A DNA stretch of 64,000 bases from Mycobacterium sp. 155 (GCF_000373905.1 NZ_KB892705.1:744001-808000); one strand, 5' to 3'. Shown: positions 37,137-48,478, numbered from the stretch's first letter. Translations and numbers: made by a program. Notes: generated by a model not told the origin, from the letters alone.

Positions 37137-37964
37137 CTAGAGTCGATTGTTGCCCAATGTGTTTCGAATGATCTCATTGACGACCTCCGGCTGCTCGATC
37201 CAGCAGAGGTGCCCCGCGCCGTCGAGTGTGACGACGGAGGCCTGGGGAAGCCGGCGCGCGAGATGAGCCGCGTTTTTGTACGGCAGCACGCGGTCGGCAG
37301 TGCCGTGCACGATCACCGCGGGCTGGCTGATCGGTCCTCGTTGCAATCCACGATTCAGATATGAGGCACATGCCTGGTACTGCGACCGCCAGCAGTCGAC
37401 CGGCGTACTGGCCTGCATCCGTAGCTCCAGCAACTCGTTGAACTGCTCGGGATGTGCGTCAACCCATCCCGGCGCGAATGACAGTGGCATGGTCGCGCGA
37501 GCGAATCCCTCCGAGCCCAGAGACGCCGCGGAAGTCCAGGCATTTCGTATGGCCAATGGCACCGGATGTGAACCCACACCACCACTGGTGGTCGCTACCA
37601 GTACCAACGATGACACCGCTTCCGGATGACGCAGAGCGAGTGTCATGGCGATGTAACCGCCCATCGACGTCCCCACAATGTGCGCCGGACCCGCCGCGCA
37701 TTGCCGTAGCACGTGGTAGGCATCGTCGGCCATCTGGGCAATGGAATACGGACCAGCGGGCTTGCCGGAACGTCCCGTACCCCGGTTGTCCATCAGCAGT
37801 ACCCGAGCGACCTGGGAGAGTGGTTCGACCTGGTAGTGAAATGACCACGAGGCGTATCCGATGCCGGGGATGCACAGAATGTCTTCGCCGCTACCGGATT
37901 CGGAGACGAACAGACTTGTTCCGTCGGCTGCTACGGCTTCGCGATTGCGGATGTCGACTCTCAC
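37137..37964 (-). CDS. alpha/beta hydrolase, last gene of a coupled small-gene operon
   Basis: This 275-aa hydrolase has nucleophile elbow VGTSMGGYIAMTLAL (Ser near 99), the strand motif VLLMDNRGTGRSGKP, acid near HGTADRVLPY, and His in LDGAGHLCWIEQP. It is of the epoxide-hydrolase/esterase-like family and the substrate is unknown. It starts with GTG whose last bases overlap the stop of a 43-codon ORF (GTGA at 37961-37964). That ORF in turn overlaps an 81-codon ORF, so translation is probably coupled through three reading frames. Confidence 0.82.
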   Translation of the reverse strand: MRVDIRNREAVAADGTSLFVSESGSGEDILCIPGIGYASWSFHYQVEPLSQVARVLLMDNRGTGRSGKPAGPYSIAQMADDAYHVLRQCAAGPAHIVGTSMGGYIAMTLALRHPEAVSSLVLVATTSGGVGSHPVPLAIRNAWTSAASLGSEGFARATMPLSFAPGWVDAHPEQFNELLELRMQASTPVDCWRSQYQACASYLNRGLQRGPISQPAVIVHGTADRVLPYKNAAHLARRLPQASVVTLDGAGHLCWIEQPEVVNEIIRNTLGNNRL

Positions 37965-38092
37965 GGACGGTCACCCCTGGTGGGCGACGACTCGGTCATC
38001 GCCAGCACGGCTCCGTGCAGAGATTCGGTCGAATAGCGACATGTATTGCGCCCCAACACTATTGACTTAGTAAGAATTTGTCGGTATGTCAT
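37961..38092 (-). CDS. 43-aa ORF coupled to the hydrolase gene
   Basis: It starts ATG 38092 (MTYRQILTKSIVLGRNTCRY) with AGAAGG seven bases upstream. Its stop is TGA inside the hydrolase start (GTGA), and its own start overlaps the preceding ORF's stop (ATGA). It has a single Cys and no membrane span. No family is recognised; the evidence is the double overlap and the ribosome-binding site. Confidence 0.5.
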   Translation of the reverse strand: MTYRQILTKSIVLGRNTCRYSTESLHGAVLAMTESSPTRGDRP

Positions 38093-38334
38093 CGCGTTGC
38101 CTTCTTTCTCGCTGCGGTCTCTGGGCTGGCTGCGATGTAGGTGTCGCCGACGTCTGGACAAGCTGGACGTGCGCGGTGGCCGGTGCTGACGCCCCGTTCC
38201 GGCCGGCTGGCGTCGGCCATCCTTTCCTGGAACTTTAATGTCCCGCCGGTACACAGATTCATTGCTCCGATGCGGTTGATCGTCTCTTCGACCGTGGTAG
38301 CGGCGAAGTGTGCTGGCGACTCACTGGCTGTCAT
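38089..38334 (-). CDS. 81-aa ORF at the head of the coupled operon
   Basis: It runs from ATG 38334 (MTASESPAHFAATTVEETIN) to a TGA overlapping the next ORF. The C-terminal half is Pro/Arg/Ala-rich and ends in AARKKATR. The upstream ribosome-binding site is weak. No domain is recognised, and it could be a remnant rather than an active gene. Confidence 0.4.
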   Translation of the reverse strand: MTASESPAHFAATTVEETINRIGAMNLCTGGTLKFQERMADASRPERGVSTGHRARPACPDVGDTYIAASPETAARKKATR

Positions 38335-38546
38335 TTTAGGAAGTCCCTGACGGCTCGATATTAAAGGGTTACGCACTGAACGAGTCGCCGACGCTACTCC
38401 GTAGGACAATGAGTCTGCAGAGTCTCGGTAATGCTGTTGTTAGTTCGAGATCTGAGGCGACACGGTGCTGGTCGAGCGCTGCTTGAGCGGACTCCCGCGC
38501 GGCTTTGATGTAAGCGGCGCTAATATCCTGGATGAACTACGCATGA

Positions 38547-38885
38547 GCGGAAGCAAGAGTCGATACCCAGTCCAATTGGCTGGCTCCCGCGACCGTTTCC
38601 TGCGTCTCTTCCGCCGCCGCGGCGTCCATTACCGAAACGCACTGGGCCCTTGTGGGTTTCGTCGACTGGACAGGTCCGGGGCTGCCACCCGAGGCTAAGC
38701 CGAATACCCACTCGGGGACATCCCGGCCGGGCCTGGGCGTGGAACTCGACATGGAACGTGTCAAAGCCGCCCACGAGCTGTATATGCGCGAAGGCCTCGG
38801 CAGCCGCGACGACTCCATCGGCATGCAATACCTGATCCCGGGGTGGACGTTCGACCCGAAATGGCCCACACTCACCAGGTCGTGA
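38547..38885 (+). pseudogene. gudD: C-terminal remnant of glucarate dehydratase
   Basis: The open frame ends ...THWALVGF, then [20 protein letters not shown], then [25 protein letters not shown]. This is the C-terminal end of enolase-superfamily glucarate dehydratase (known form ends with [20 protein letters not shown]). The N-terminal ~330 residues are missing: a stop at 38544 closes the frame and no start codon with a ribosome-binding site precedes it. It is therefore a decayed gene or transfer scar. No partner genes for glucarate use are nearby. Confidence 0.75.
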
Positions 38886-39239
38886 GTTACGAATGGCTGC
38901 GGTCGCGATGCCGATCCTGAGGCGGGTTCGATCACGGTCGGGTTCGCCGGTGTCGAGGCCTTCACAAATCCGTTCGGGGAGGTGTTGGGCGGCTTTCTGT
39001 CTGCGATGCTCTACGACACCGTCGGGCCCGCGTTGCTGGCGACGCTGTCAGCCGGGCAGTTCATCGAGACCCTGGAACTTCACACGACTTTCGTGCGTCC
39101 GGCAACGACGGGACAGCTGATCGGCCATGGTCGGGTCGTGGCGGTGAGGGCGATGGTCGCCGAGCTTGACGGTACGCTTCAGGACTCCGCGGGAGAGGTT
39201 GCCGCCACCGCAACCATGCGGATGGTCGAACGCGCCTGA
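38886..39239 (+). pseudogene. N-terminally broken PaaI-type hotdog thioesterase
   Basis: The frame holds DADPEAGSITVGFAGVEAF, then NPFGEVLGGFLSAMLYDTVG, then ELHTTFVRPATTGQLIGHGR. The last two match the hotdog helix and following strand of PaaI-like acyl-CoA thioesterases. In this frame no start with a ribosome-binding site precedes the homology. A plausible N-terminal piece (VSYEWLRSR at 38882) is in another frame and runs into a stop, which suggests a frameshift near 38900. A truncated protein from ATG 38982 would lack the first part of the fold. Confidence 0.65.
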
Positions 39240-40507
<1,268 letters not shown>

Positions 40508-40508
<1 letters not shown>

Positions 40509-41830
40509 TGACCGACTACTTGTCCGGTTTTGGCAACAGCTTCGAAAGCGAGGCACTGCCGGGCGCACTACCGGTCGGCCGCAACTCGCCGCAGCGCTGC
40601 GCCTACGGGCTCTATGCCGAGCAGCTCAGCGGTTCACCGTTCACCGCGCCCCGCGCCCACAACGAGCGGTCCTGGCTGTATCGGATCCGGCCCAGCGTGG
40701 CCCACTCAGGCCGGTTCACGGCCGTGACCACCGAGCCTGGCAGCCCCACCGGGGGAGTTGCCCACTGGCGTTCCGCGCCGGATGACGCTCCACCCGTCCC
40801 CATCGCCCAAATGCGTTGGAACGCATTACCAATACCCGACGAAGACACGACGTTCATCACCGGCATTCGCACGATCACCACCGGCGGCGATGCCGGCACA
40901 CGCACCGGTTTCGCCTGCAGTGTCTACACCGTCACCGCCTCGATGGTGGACAGCTGCTTCTACAACGGCGATGCCGAGATGCTCTTCGTTCTGGAACACG
41001 GGAATGTCCGGTTCTGGACCGAATTCGGCATCATCGATGCTGAGCCCTGCGAGATCGTCGTCATTCCGCGAGGGGTGAAACTGTGTGTCGAGGTGCTCGG
41101 CGGACCTGCCCGGGGCTACCTGTGCGAAAACTACGGCGGAGCGTTCACTCTCCCCGAACGAGGGCCGATCGGCGCGAACTGCCTGGCGAATTCCCGCGAT
41201 TTCCTCACCCCCGTCGCGGCGTACGAGGATCGCGACGTCCCGTCCACCCTGTATGTCAAATGGGGCGGCACGCTGTGGCAGACCGAGCTGAATCATTCCC
41301 CGCTCGATGTTGTTGCCTGGCACGGGAATTACGCACCGTACAAGTACGACATGCGGCGGTTCTCGCCGGTCGGTCCAGTGCTGTTCGATCACGCCGACCC
41401 GTCCATCTTCACCGTCCTGACCTCGCAGAGCGAGACACCGGGAACCGCCAATGTCGACTTCGTGTGCTTCCCCGAGCGGTGGATGGTCGCCGAGGACACT
41501 TTCCGGCCGCCGTGGTATCACATGAACGTCATGAGTGAGTTCATGGGGCTCATTCGCGGTGTGTACGACGCCAAACCGGATGGCTTCGTGCCGGGCGGCT
41601 TCAGCCTGCACAACGGCATGATGCCGCATGGCCCCGATGCGCAGGCCTTCGAAGCCGCCAGCACCGTGGCGCTGAAACCTGTGAAACAGGAGAACACGCT
41701 GGCCTTCATGTTCGAAACCCGGTTCCCCCAAAAGGTTACGCGTTACGCGGCGGATGTTCCGGAACGGCAGCTGGACTACGCGCACTGCTGGAGCGGTCTG
41801 GTCAAACGATTCGACCCGAGCCGGCCGTGA
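40508..41830 (+). CDS. hmgA: homogentisate 1,2-dioxygenase
   Basis: This Fe(II) ring-cleaving dioxygenase turns homogentisate into maleylacetoacetate. The 440-aa protein starts [20 protein letters not shown], a diagnostic opening. Active-site features include [19 protein letters not shown] and [18 protein letters not shown]. It overlaps hppD by one base and fahA by four. Confidence 0.96.
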
Positions 41831-43146
41831 CGCCGCCGAGTTCCACACTCGATTTCACGCACGATCCGAACCGCCGCAGCTGGGTTGTCTCCGCGGGACC
41901 CGACAGTGGTTTTCCCCTGCAGAACCTCCCTTTCGGAGTGGTGGCCGGTACGGCCGAGGAACCACACGGTGTCGTCCGCATCGGCGACGCCGTGCTGTCC
42001 CTGCGTCAACTGGCGGAATCGGGGTTGCTCACCGAGCCGGCCCACGCTGCCGCCCACGCCGCGGCTGCCAGCACTCTCAATGAACTGTTCGCCCTGGGCA
42101 CCGCACCGCGGGTCGCGCTGCGCAGAGAGCTTCACTCACTGCTTGTGGAAGGTGCACCACACGCGCAGTCCGTCGCCAAGTTCCTGACCCCCGTGTGGGA
42201 GGTCGATATCCTGCTGCCTGCTCACATCGGCGACTACACCGACTTCTACGTCGGAATCCACCATGCGCGCACCATCGGTGCGTTGTTTCGGCCCGACGAT
42301 CCTCTGCTTCCCAACTACAAGTGGATCCCCGTCGCCTACCACGGACGGGCCTCCAGCGTCCGCGTCAGCGGCACCCCGGTCATCCGTCCGCACGGACAAC
42401 TCAAGCTCGATCCCCAACAGGAACCCACATTTGCGCCGACGCGCCGTCTGGACCTCGAACTGGAACTGGGGGTGTGGATCGGACCGGGAAATCGTCTGGG
42501 CGAGCGGGTGCCTCTCGACGACGCCGAAGACCATGTCGCCGGCTACTGCCTGCTCAACGACTGGTCCGCGCGCGACGTGCAAGCCTGGGAGTACCAACCG
42601 CTGGGCCCGTTCCTGGCAAAAAACTTCAGCACGACCGTCTCACCCTGGGTGATCACCCCGGAAGCGTTGGCGCCGTTCCATATTCCGGTGAGCCGGCCCC
42701 CCGACGACCCGCAACCGCTGTCCTACCTCGACAACCCTGAACATCGTGCCCACGGCGGACTCGACGTCGACTTCGAGGTGCGCATCCGCACCGCTCGTAT
42801 GCGCGAGACCGGCGCGGCGGCCCACGTGATCTCGCGTTCCTCCAGCCGGCACATGTACTGGACCGTGGGACAGATGATCACCCACCACACCAGCAACGGA
42901 TGCGACCTGAGGCCGGGCGACTTGTTGGGCAGCGGCACCCTGTCCGGCTCAGAACCCGGCTCCGCGGGCAGCCTGATGGAACTCAGCCACGGTGGCACCG
43001 ACCCCGTCATCCTGCCGAACGGTGAGACCCGCACTTTTCTCGAAGACGGTGACGAGATCACTTTGACCGCGCAAGCCCAGCGGCCCGGTGCTGTCACCGT
43101 GGGTTTTGGTGAGTGCGTCGCGGTGGTGCAGCCGGCCACTGCGTGA
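41827..43146 (+). CDS. fahA: fumarylacetoacetase
   Basis: It hydrolyses fumarylacetoacetate to fumarate and acetoacetate. At 439 aa it has an N-terminal SH3-like domain ([12 protein letters not shown]) and a catalytic core with [33 protein letters not shown] and [14 protein letters not shown], the metal-binding acidic motif. The GTG start overlaps the hmgA stop. No maleylacetoacetate isomerase gene is next to it. Confidence 0.95.
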   Translation: MTPPSSTLDFTHDPNRRSWVVSAGPDSGFPLQNLPFGVVAGTAEEPHGVVRIGDAVLSLRQLAESGLLTEPAHAAAHAAAASTLNELFALGTAPRVALRRELHSLLVEGAPHAQSVAKFLTPVWEVDILLPAHIGDYTDFYVGIHHARTIGALFRPDDPLLPNYKWIPVAYHGRASSVRVSGTPVIRPHGQLKLDPQQEPTFAPTRRLDLELELGVWIGPGNRLGERVPLDDAEDHVAGYCLLNDWSARDVQAWEYQPLGPFLAKNFSTTVSPWVITPEALAPFHIPVSRPPDDPQPLSYLDNPEHRAHGGLDVDFEVRIRTARMRETGAAAHVISRSSSRHMYWTVGQMITHHTSNGCDLRPGDLLGSGTLSGSEPGSAGSLMELSHGGTDPVILPNGETRTFLEDGDEITLTAQAQRPGAVTVGFGECVAVVQPATA

Positions 43147-43163
43147 GCGGCCCACCGATGGTT

Positions 43164-44156
43164 CTAGTGGCCCGCGTTGCGTACCAGGTCGACGGCGTAC
43201 TGGTTGACGAAGGTGCCGGCAGACGGTTCCCCGGAACCGCACGAGCCGTCGGATTCACCAGGACGCTTCACCCACAGGAAGGCGTCGACGTTTCCGTTTC
43301 CGGTCGCCGTGGTGGGCGCGGCACCGAGGGCCCGGCCGCTGGGGTTGCACCAGTACATGTCCCCGCCCGCCGGTCCGGCACCGTTGCGTGAGGTGTCGAT
43401 GACGTAGGGTTTGCCGCCGACAGCGCCGGAAATCGCGTCGCCGTAGCCGATTTCCTCGTCGGTGGTGAAGAAGTTCGCGGTGTTCAGGCTGAAGCCCCGA
43501 GCTTTGGCCACACCCACCTGGTTGAGCCGGTTGGCCATCTCAGGGGCGCTCACCCACCGCGAGTGCCCGGCGTCGACGTACAGGGCGGTGGCCGGGTTGC
43601 GGGTCAGCGTATCGACGGCGTAGCTCATCAAGTCGAAGCGTTCCTGGCGCTGGGCGCCGGACAGACAGTCGGCCATCGCCAGAGCATCGGGTTCGAGGAT
43701 GACCGCAGCGGGTCCGCTGCCGATGGCGGCTGCGACACCGTCGATCCAGCCCTTGTAGGCATCCGCCGAGCCGAACCCACCCGCAGCGTAGCTGCCGCAG
43801 TCGCGATGCGGGATGCCGTAGAGGGCGAGGATCGGCATGGTGCCGGCCGCCTGCGCCGTGGCGATGTACTTCGAGTCGACCGCGAGGCTCGACACGTTGT
43901 CCATCCAGTACGCCGTCGGTGTGCTGGCGATGGCATCCAGCTCAGGACTGCCCGCACCCTTGGCGGCACGCATCGCCTTGGAGTCTGGGTTGACGTAGAA
44001 GGTCTGTCCAGCCAGCGGATTACCGTCACTGACCAGGTGTATCGCCGGCCCGGCGACCTGAGTGGTCTCGGCCGCGATGCCCGCGCATGCAACGGCCGCA
44101 ACCGCCAGGGCAGGGACGATCCATCGCGCGACTGCACCGGTAGCAGAGGAAATCAT
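43164..44156 (-). CDS. glycoside hydrolase family 6 cellulase/endoglucanase, secreted
   Basis: This secreted beta-1,4-glucanase has 330 aa from ATG 44156. A signal peptide is present (WIVPALAVAAVACAGIAAETT). GH6 motifs include the acid/base aspartate region VILEPDALAMADC (near residue 150), VDAGHSRWV, and the C-terminal CNPSGRALG ... FLWVKRPGESDG. It is similar to mycobacterial CelA1-type enzymes without a cellulose-binding module. It is convergent with fahA and divergent from tldD. Confidence 0.9.
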   Translation of the reverse strand: MISSATGAVARWIVPALAVAAVACAGIAAETTQVAGPAIHLVSDGNPLAGQTFYVNPDSKAMRAAKGAGSPELDAIASTPTAYWMDNVSSLAVDSKYIATAQAAGTMPILALYGIPHRDCGSYAAGGFGSADAYKGWIDGVAAAIGSGPAAVILEPDALAMADCLSGAQRQERFDLMSYAVDTLTRNPATALYVDAGHSRWVSAPEMANRLNQVGVAKARGFSLNTANFFTTDEEIGYGDAISGAVGGKPYVIDTSRNGAGPAGGDMYWCNPSGRALGAAPTTATGNGNVDAFLWVKRPGESDGSCGSGEPSAGTFVNQYAVDLVRNAGH

Positions 44157-44229
44157 CCCTGAAACATATTTGGGCGACGCAACGAGCGCCAATCGCTGTG
44201 CGGCGGAGTGGGGCCGATACCGTGAAGAG

Positions 44230-45747
44230 GTGACAGCTCAGCGACGTGTCGATGCCGACTTCTTGGAGTTGCCCCGGTTCGCGTCGGCCGATGCCGCATT
44301 GTCTGCCGCGCTGGCTGCCGGCGCCACATATGCGGATCTGCGGATCCACCGGGTCACCACCGAGATCATCCAGCTCCGTGACGGAGAACTGGAGACGTCG
44401 GTGGTCAACCGTGAGGTGGGCCTGGCGGTGCGGGTGATCGTGGACGGTACCTGGGGGTTCGCGTCGCATGCCGAGCTGGATCCGGCGGTAGCTGCCGCGA
44501 CCGCTCGGCGGGCGGTTGCCGTGGCGACGACGCTCGCGCCCCTGAACGCCGAACGGATCGAGCTGGCGCCCGAACCCGTCTACAGCGACGTGGCGTGGGT
44601 GTCCAGCTACGGCATCGATCCGTTCCTGGTGCCTTCGTCGGACAAGATCGTCGTGCTCGACGAATACTCCGGGCGGTTGCTGGCCGCTGACGGCGTCGAC
44701 CACGTGTCGGCCGGGGTGCACGCGGTCAAGGAACAGACCTTCTATGCCGACACCTTCGGCTCGTCGATCACCCAACAGCGGGTCCGGGTGCAGCCGACCC
44801 TGGAGGCCATCGCCGTCGACCCTGCCGCCGGTTCCTTCGAAACCATGCGCACCCTCGCGCCGCCGACAGCGCGCGGATGGGAGGCGGTAGCCGGTGACGA
44901 CGTATGGGATTGGTCCGGCGAACTGGCCCAGCTGCCGGTGCTGCTGACCGAGAAGACCAAGGCACCGTCGGTGGTTGCCGGTCCAACCGACCTGGTGATC
45001 GACCCGTCGAACCTGTGGCTGACCATTCACGAATCGATCGGACACGCCACCGAGTACGACCGGGCGATCGGTTACGAAGCCGCCTACGCCGGAACCTCGT
45101 TCGCCACTCCCGACAAGCTCGGCACCATGCGATACGGCTCCGAGGTGATGACCGTGACTGCCGACCGCACTGTGGAATTCGGTTTGGCGACAGTCGGTTT
45201 CGATGACGAGGGAGTGCGGGCGCAATCCTGGGACCTAGTCCGCGACGGCATCTTCGTCGGCTATCAACTCGACCGGGTATTCGCACCGCGCCTCGGTCAT
45301 GCCCGGTCCAACGGTTGTTCGTATGCCGATTCACCCCACCACGTACCGATCCAACGGATGGCCAACGTGTCTCTGCAGCCTGGCGCCGATGGTCTGAGTA
45401 CGGAAGACCTGATCTCGCGAGTGTCCGACGGCCTCTACATCGTGGGTGACAAGAGCTGGTCGATCGACATGCAGCGGTACAACTTCCAGTTCACCGGTCA
45501 GCGGTTCTACCGGATCCGCGACGGCCGGCTGGACGGACAGGTACGCGACGTCGCCTACCAGGCCACCACGACCGACTTCTGGGGTTCGATGGAAGCCGTT
45601 GGAGGACCGTCGACTTGGCGACTGGGCGGGGCGTTCAACTGCGGTAAGGCCCAGCCCGGTCAGGTCGCGCCGGTCAGCCACGGTTGCCCCAGCGCGCTAT
45701 TTCGTGGTGTCAACGTGCTCAACACCCGGACGGAGGCGGGCCGATGA
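44230..45747 (+). CDS. tldD: TldD-like metalloprotease subunit
   Basis: TldD forms a heterodimer with TldE/PmbA that degrades unfolded peptides and matures some peptide antibiotics. The zinc motif HExxxH is present as LTIHESIGHATEYD (near residue 265). It starts with GTG 44230 (505 aa), matching mycobacterial Rv2315c in length; the longer frame overlaps the cellulase gene. The stop overlaps the pmbA start (ATGA). Confidence 0.93.
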   Translation: MTAQRRVDADFLELPRFASADAALSAALAAGATYADLRIHRVTTEIIQLRDGELETSVVNREVGLAVRVIVDGTWGFASHAELDPAVAAATARRAVAVATTLAPLNAERIELAPEPVYSDVAWVSSYGIDPFLVPSSDKIVVLDEYSGRLLAADGVDHVSAGVHAVKEQTFYADTFGSSITQQRVRVQPTLEAIAVDPAAGSFETMRTLAPPTARGWEAVAGDDVWDWSGELAQLPVLLTEKTKAPSVVAGPTDLVIDPSNLWLTIHESIGHATEYDRAIGYEAAYAGTSFATPDKLGTMRYGSEVMTVTADRTVEFGLATVGFDDEGVRAQSWDLVRDGIFVGYQLDRVFAPRLGHARSNGCSYADSPHHVPIQRMANVSLQPGADGLSTEDLISRVSDGLYIVGDKSWSIDMQRYNFQFTGQRFYRIRDGRLDGQVRDVAYQATTTDFWGSMEAVGGPSTWRLGGAFNCGKAQPGQVAPVSHGCPSALFRGVNVLNTRTEAGR

Positions 45748-47102
45748 TCGGCGCACAGCAAGTCGTCGACATCGCGCTGGCTGCCGCCGGGCCCGACGAA
45801 ACTGTAGTCCTGGTCACCGACCGCGCGGACGCTGCGTTGCGCTGGGCGGGCAATTCGATGACCACCAATGGCGAGTCGATCAGCCGCACCACCACCGTGA
45901 TTTCTATTGTGCGCCAAGGGGATAAGGCACACGTCGGATCGGTGCGGTCCACCGAGGTGGATCCGGCCGTGATCCCGGATCTGGTGGCCGCTGCCAAGGC
46001 CGCCGCGCTGGCTGCCCCGTCGGCCCGTGACGCGGCACCACCGCTGCCTGCCGATTGTTTGCCTCCCGACTGGGATGAGCCGGTACCGGGTACCGGTGCG
46101 CACGTGTTCGCCGGGGTCGCCGCCGATCTGGCGCGCGGGTTCGGCGGATCCGACCGGCTCTACGGATACGCCCGACACGTGGTGGAGACGACTTTCGTGG
46201 CGACCTCTGGTGGGTTGCGCCGACGCTATACGCAGCCGACGGGGTCGGTGGAGATCAACGCCAAGCGGGACGGGGCCAGTGCCTGGGCCGGGATCAGCAC
46301 ACCGGATTTCGTTGCTGTGCCCGTTGATTCGCTGCTCGATGATCTCGCGCTGCGGCTCGGCTGGGCCGCGCGGACAGTCGAGCTTCCGGCCGGTCGGTAC
46401 GAGACCATCATGCCGCCGTCGACGGTCGCCGACATGATGATCTACCTGACGTGGACCATGGACGGTCGTGGTGCGCAGGAGGGCCGCACGGCGCTCTCGG
46501 CGCCCGGCGGCACCCGGGTGGGGGAGCGCCTCACAGATCTGGGTCTGACGCTGTATTCGGACCCGTATGCGGAATCGTTGGCGTGCCAGCCTTTTGTGGC
46601 GGTGACCAGTTCGTCGGAGCGGACGTCGATCTTCGACAACGGGATGGGCATCAGGCGGGTCGACTGGGTCCGCGACGGGGTGATCAACGCGCTGGCCTAT
46701 CCGCGAGCCGTCGCCGCCGAATACGGGGCCCCGGTGACCGCGCCCGCCGACAATCTGCTGATGACCGGCGGTTCGGCCGAGCTGGCCGACATGATCGCCG
46801 GCACCGAGCGCGGCCTGTTGCTGAGCACGCTGTGGTATATCCGCGAGGTGGATCCGACGGTGCTGCTGCTGACCGGGCTGACCCGCGACGGTGTCTATCT
46901 GATCGAGGACGGCGAGGTCACCGCGGCGGTCAACAACTTCCGCTTCAACGAGAGCCCGCTGGATTTGTTGCGGCGGGCCACCGAGGCCGGCGTGAGCGAG
47001 GTGACGTTGCCTCGGGAGTGGGGCGACTGGGCCACCAGGGCAGCCATGCCGACCTTGCGGATTCCTGACTTCCACATGTCGTCGGTAAGCCAGGCCCGGT
47101 AA
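45744..47102 (+). CDS. pmbA: TldE/PmbA-like non-catalytic partner
   Basis: This 452-aa paralogue of TldD lacks the HExxxH motif and serves as the structural half of the TldD/E protease. Family features are VLVTDRADAALRWAGNSMTT and the C-terminal VNNFRFNESPLDLLRRA. I start at ATG 45744 within the 4-base overlap. It is convergent with the beta-lactamase-like lipoprotein. Confidence 0.9.
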   Translation: MIGAQQVVDIALAAAGPDETVVLVTDRADAALRWAGNSMTTNGESISRTTTVISIVRQGDKAHVGSVRSTEVDPAVIPDLVAAAKAAALAAPSARDAAPPLPADCLPPDWDEPVPGTGAHVFAGVAADLARGFGGSDRLYGYARHVVETTFVATSGGLRRRYTQPTGSVEINAKRDGASAWAGISTPDFVAVPVDSLLDDLALRLGWAARTVELPAGRYETIMPPSTVADMMIYLTWTMDGRGAQEGRTALSAPGGTRVGERLTDLGLTLYSDPYAESLACQPFVAVTSSSERTSIFDNGMGIRRVDWVRDGVINALAYPRAVAAEYGAPVTAPADNLLMTGGSAELADMIAGTERGLLLSTLWYIREVDPTVLLLTGLTRDGVYLIEDGEVTAAVNNFRFNESPLDLLRRATEAGVSEVTLPREWGDWATRAAMPTLRIPDFHMSSVSQAR

Positions 47103-47150
47103 ACGCGGCGTAGCGGGCTTGCCGGCGGCGGATATCTCGCCCGCCAAGGT

Positions 47151-48356
47151 TCAGCTGAGATTGAGACCCGTGTAGATCTCGTCCAGCGCGGTCGGCACCA
47201 GCGCGTTGGCGGTCGTCCTGCCGTCCGGGGATAGCGTCAAATTCGTCCAAATGACCAGCGCCACATTGTTATCCGGATCGAATCCCATGAACGAGTTGAA
47301 GCCGGGCATCTCCCCGCCGTGGTAGTACATCGCCGCGTTGGGTCCGTAGCGCTGGTAGCTGATGCCGTAGCCGTACCGCTGGCCATCCGGCTTGGCCGGA
47401 TCCTCGGGCCGCAAGCTGTTCAGCCACTGCTGGTGGTAGTCGGCGTCGAAGACCTTGCCCGTCACCAAGGCGCGCATCCAGGTGGCCAGATCGTCGGCGG
47501 TGGAAATGGCGCCCCCGGCCGCTTGGGCATATGACGGATTCTGGTGGGTGTAATCGATCGGCTTGAGGGTGCCGGCTTGTGCTGCTGCGACCATGTCGGC
47601 CGGGTAGTCCTCGTCGACCATGGCGTACAGCGTCGTTCCGTACATGTAGCCGTGCGCATATGGCTCGGGCAGGGCTGTGTCGTTCACACCGGGCAGTGTG
47701 GTGCTCTGCATGCCGAACGGAGCGAACAGGCGGTCATGGAGTTGTTCGGCCAGCGGCCGACCGCCGACTTTCTCGGCGGCCAGGCCCAGCAGCGCGTAGT
47801 TGGTATTGCAGTACTCGTAGGTGCTGTCCGGCGGGGCACTCGTCTGGTGCGCGAAGGCGATTCCCAGCACTTGCTGCGGCGTCCATGGTTTCGCCGGGTC
47901 GGCGTCGAGCGCTGCCGAGAGCTCGGGAGCGTTGGTGTAGCAGTAAAGTCCGCTGCGCATCGTCAACAGGTCGGCGACTGTGATGTTCTCGCCGTTGGGC
48001 ACGTCGGGGACGTAGGCCGATATCGGGGTGTGGAGGCTGAGCTTGCCGTCCTGGGCAAGAAGCACGATCAGTGCGGCCGTCATGGTCTTGGTGTTCGATG
48101 CGATCCGGAAGTGCGTGTCGGGCTGCGGTGGCGTCTGTGCACCGAGTTCGGTGGTGCCGACCTTCGCGGTGAACGTGCCCTGTGGGGTCTGCACCAACAC
48201 CAGTGCCCCCGGCACCCCAAGCTTGTTGGCGGCGTTTTCGACGATCGTCTGCAGGTGTGTGGGGTCGATGGTCTTGAGCGCGGTGGTACGCGTCGTCGAG
48301 CATCCGGCGACTGCTAGGGCGAGGCATGCCGTCAGTAGGACCCGCAAAGCTGTCAT
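47151..48356 (-). CDS. serine beta-lactamase-like lipoprotein (class C / DD-peptidase family)
   Basis: This 401-aa lipoprotein has lipobox LAVAGC (Cys near 19). Penicillin-recognising motifs are SxxK as RIASNTKTMT (Ser near 87), YxN as EYCNTNYALLG, and HxG as YYHGGEMPGF in place of KTG. This pattern is typical of class C-like esterases and DD-carboxypeptidases (Beta-lactamase Pfam family). Real beta-lactam hydrolysis cannot be assumed. A perfect 26-bp palindrome lies 30 bases upstream of the start. Confidence 0.88.
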   Translation of the reverse strand: MTALRVLLTACLALAVAGCSTTRTTALKTIDPTHLQTIVENAANKLGVPGALVLVQTPQGTFTAKVGTTELGAQTPPQPDTHFRIASNTKTMTAALIVLLAQDGKLSLHTPISAYVPDVPNGENITVADLLTMRSGLYCYTNAPELSAALDADPAKPWTPQQVLGIAFAHQTSAPPDSTYEYCNTNYALLGLAAEKVGGRPLAEQLHDRLFAPFGMQSTTLPGVNDTALPEPYAHGYMYGTTLYAMVDEDYPADMVAAAQAGTLKPIDYTHQNPSYAQAAGGAISTADDLATWMRALVTGKVFDADYHQQWLNSLRPEDPAKPDGQRYGYGISYQRYGPNAAMYYHGGEMPGFNSFMGFDPDNNVALVIWTNLTLSPDGRTTANALVPTALDEIYTGLNLS

Positions 48357-48385
48357 GCATCATGGTCGCTCGTCGTGCCACCGGA

Positions 48386-48411
48386 CGTGCGCGAATCGCG
48401 ATTCGCGCACG
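48386..48411. promoter_or_regulatory. perfect 26-bp palindrome upstream of the beta-lactamase-like gene
   Basis: The arms CGTGCGCGAATCG and CGATTCGCGCACG are exact reverse complements with no spacer. It lies between the leftward lipoprotein gene and the tRNA. The position fits an operator for a dimeric repressor; no regulator gene is adjacent. Confidence 0.75.
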
Positions 48412-48478
48412 CTTCACCGCGGCCTCCGGTCGTCAGCTGTCGGCGATGTGGGACCATAGGTGCCGCACAACCGTGCCC

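Noticed and set aside
38537..38965. 142-codon ORF on the - strand
   Set aside because: It lies opposite recognisable gudD and thioesterase remnants and has no start signal or homology.
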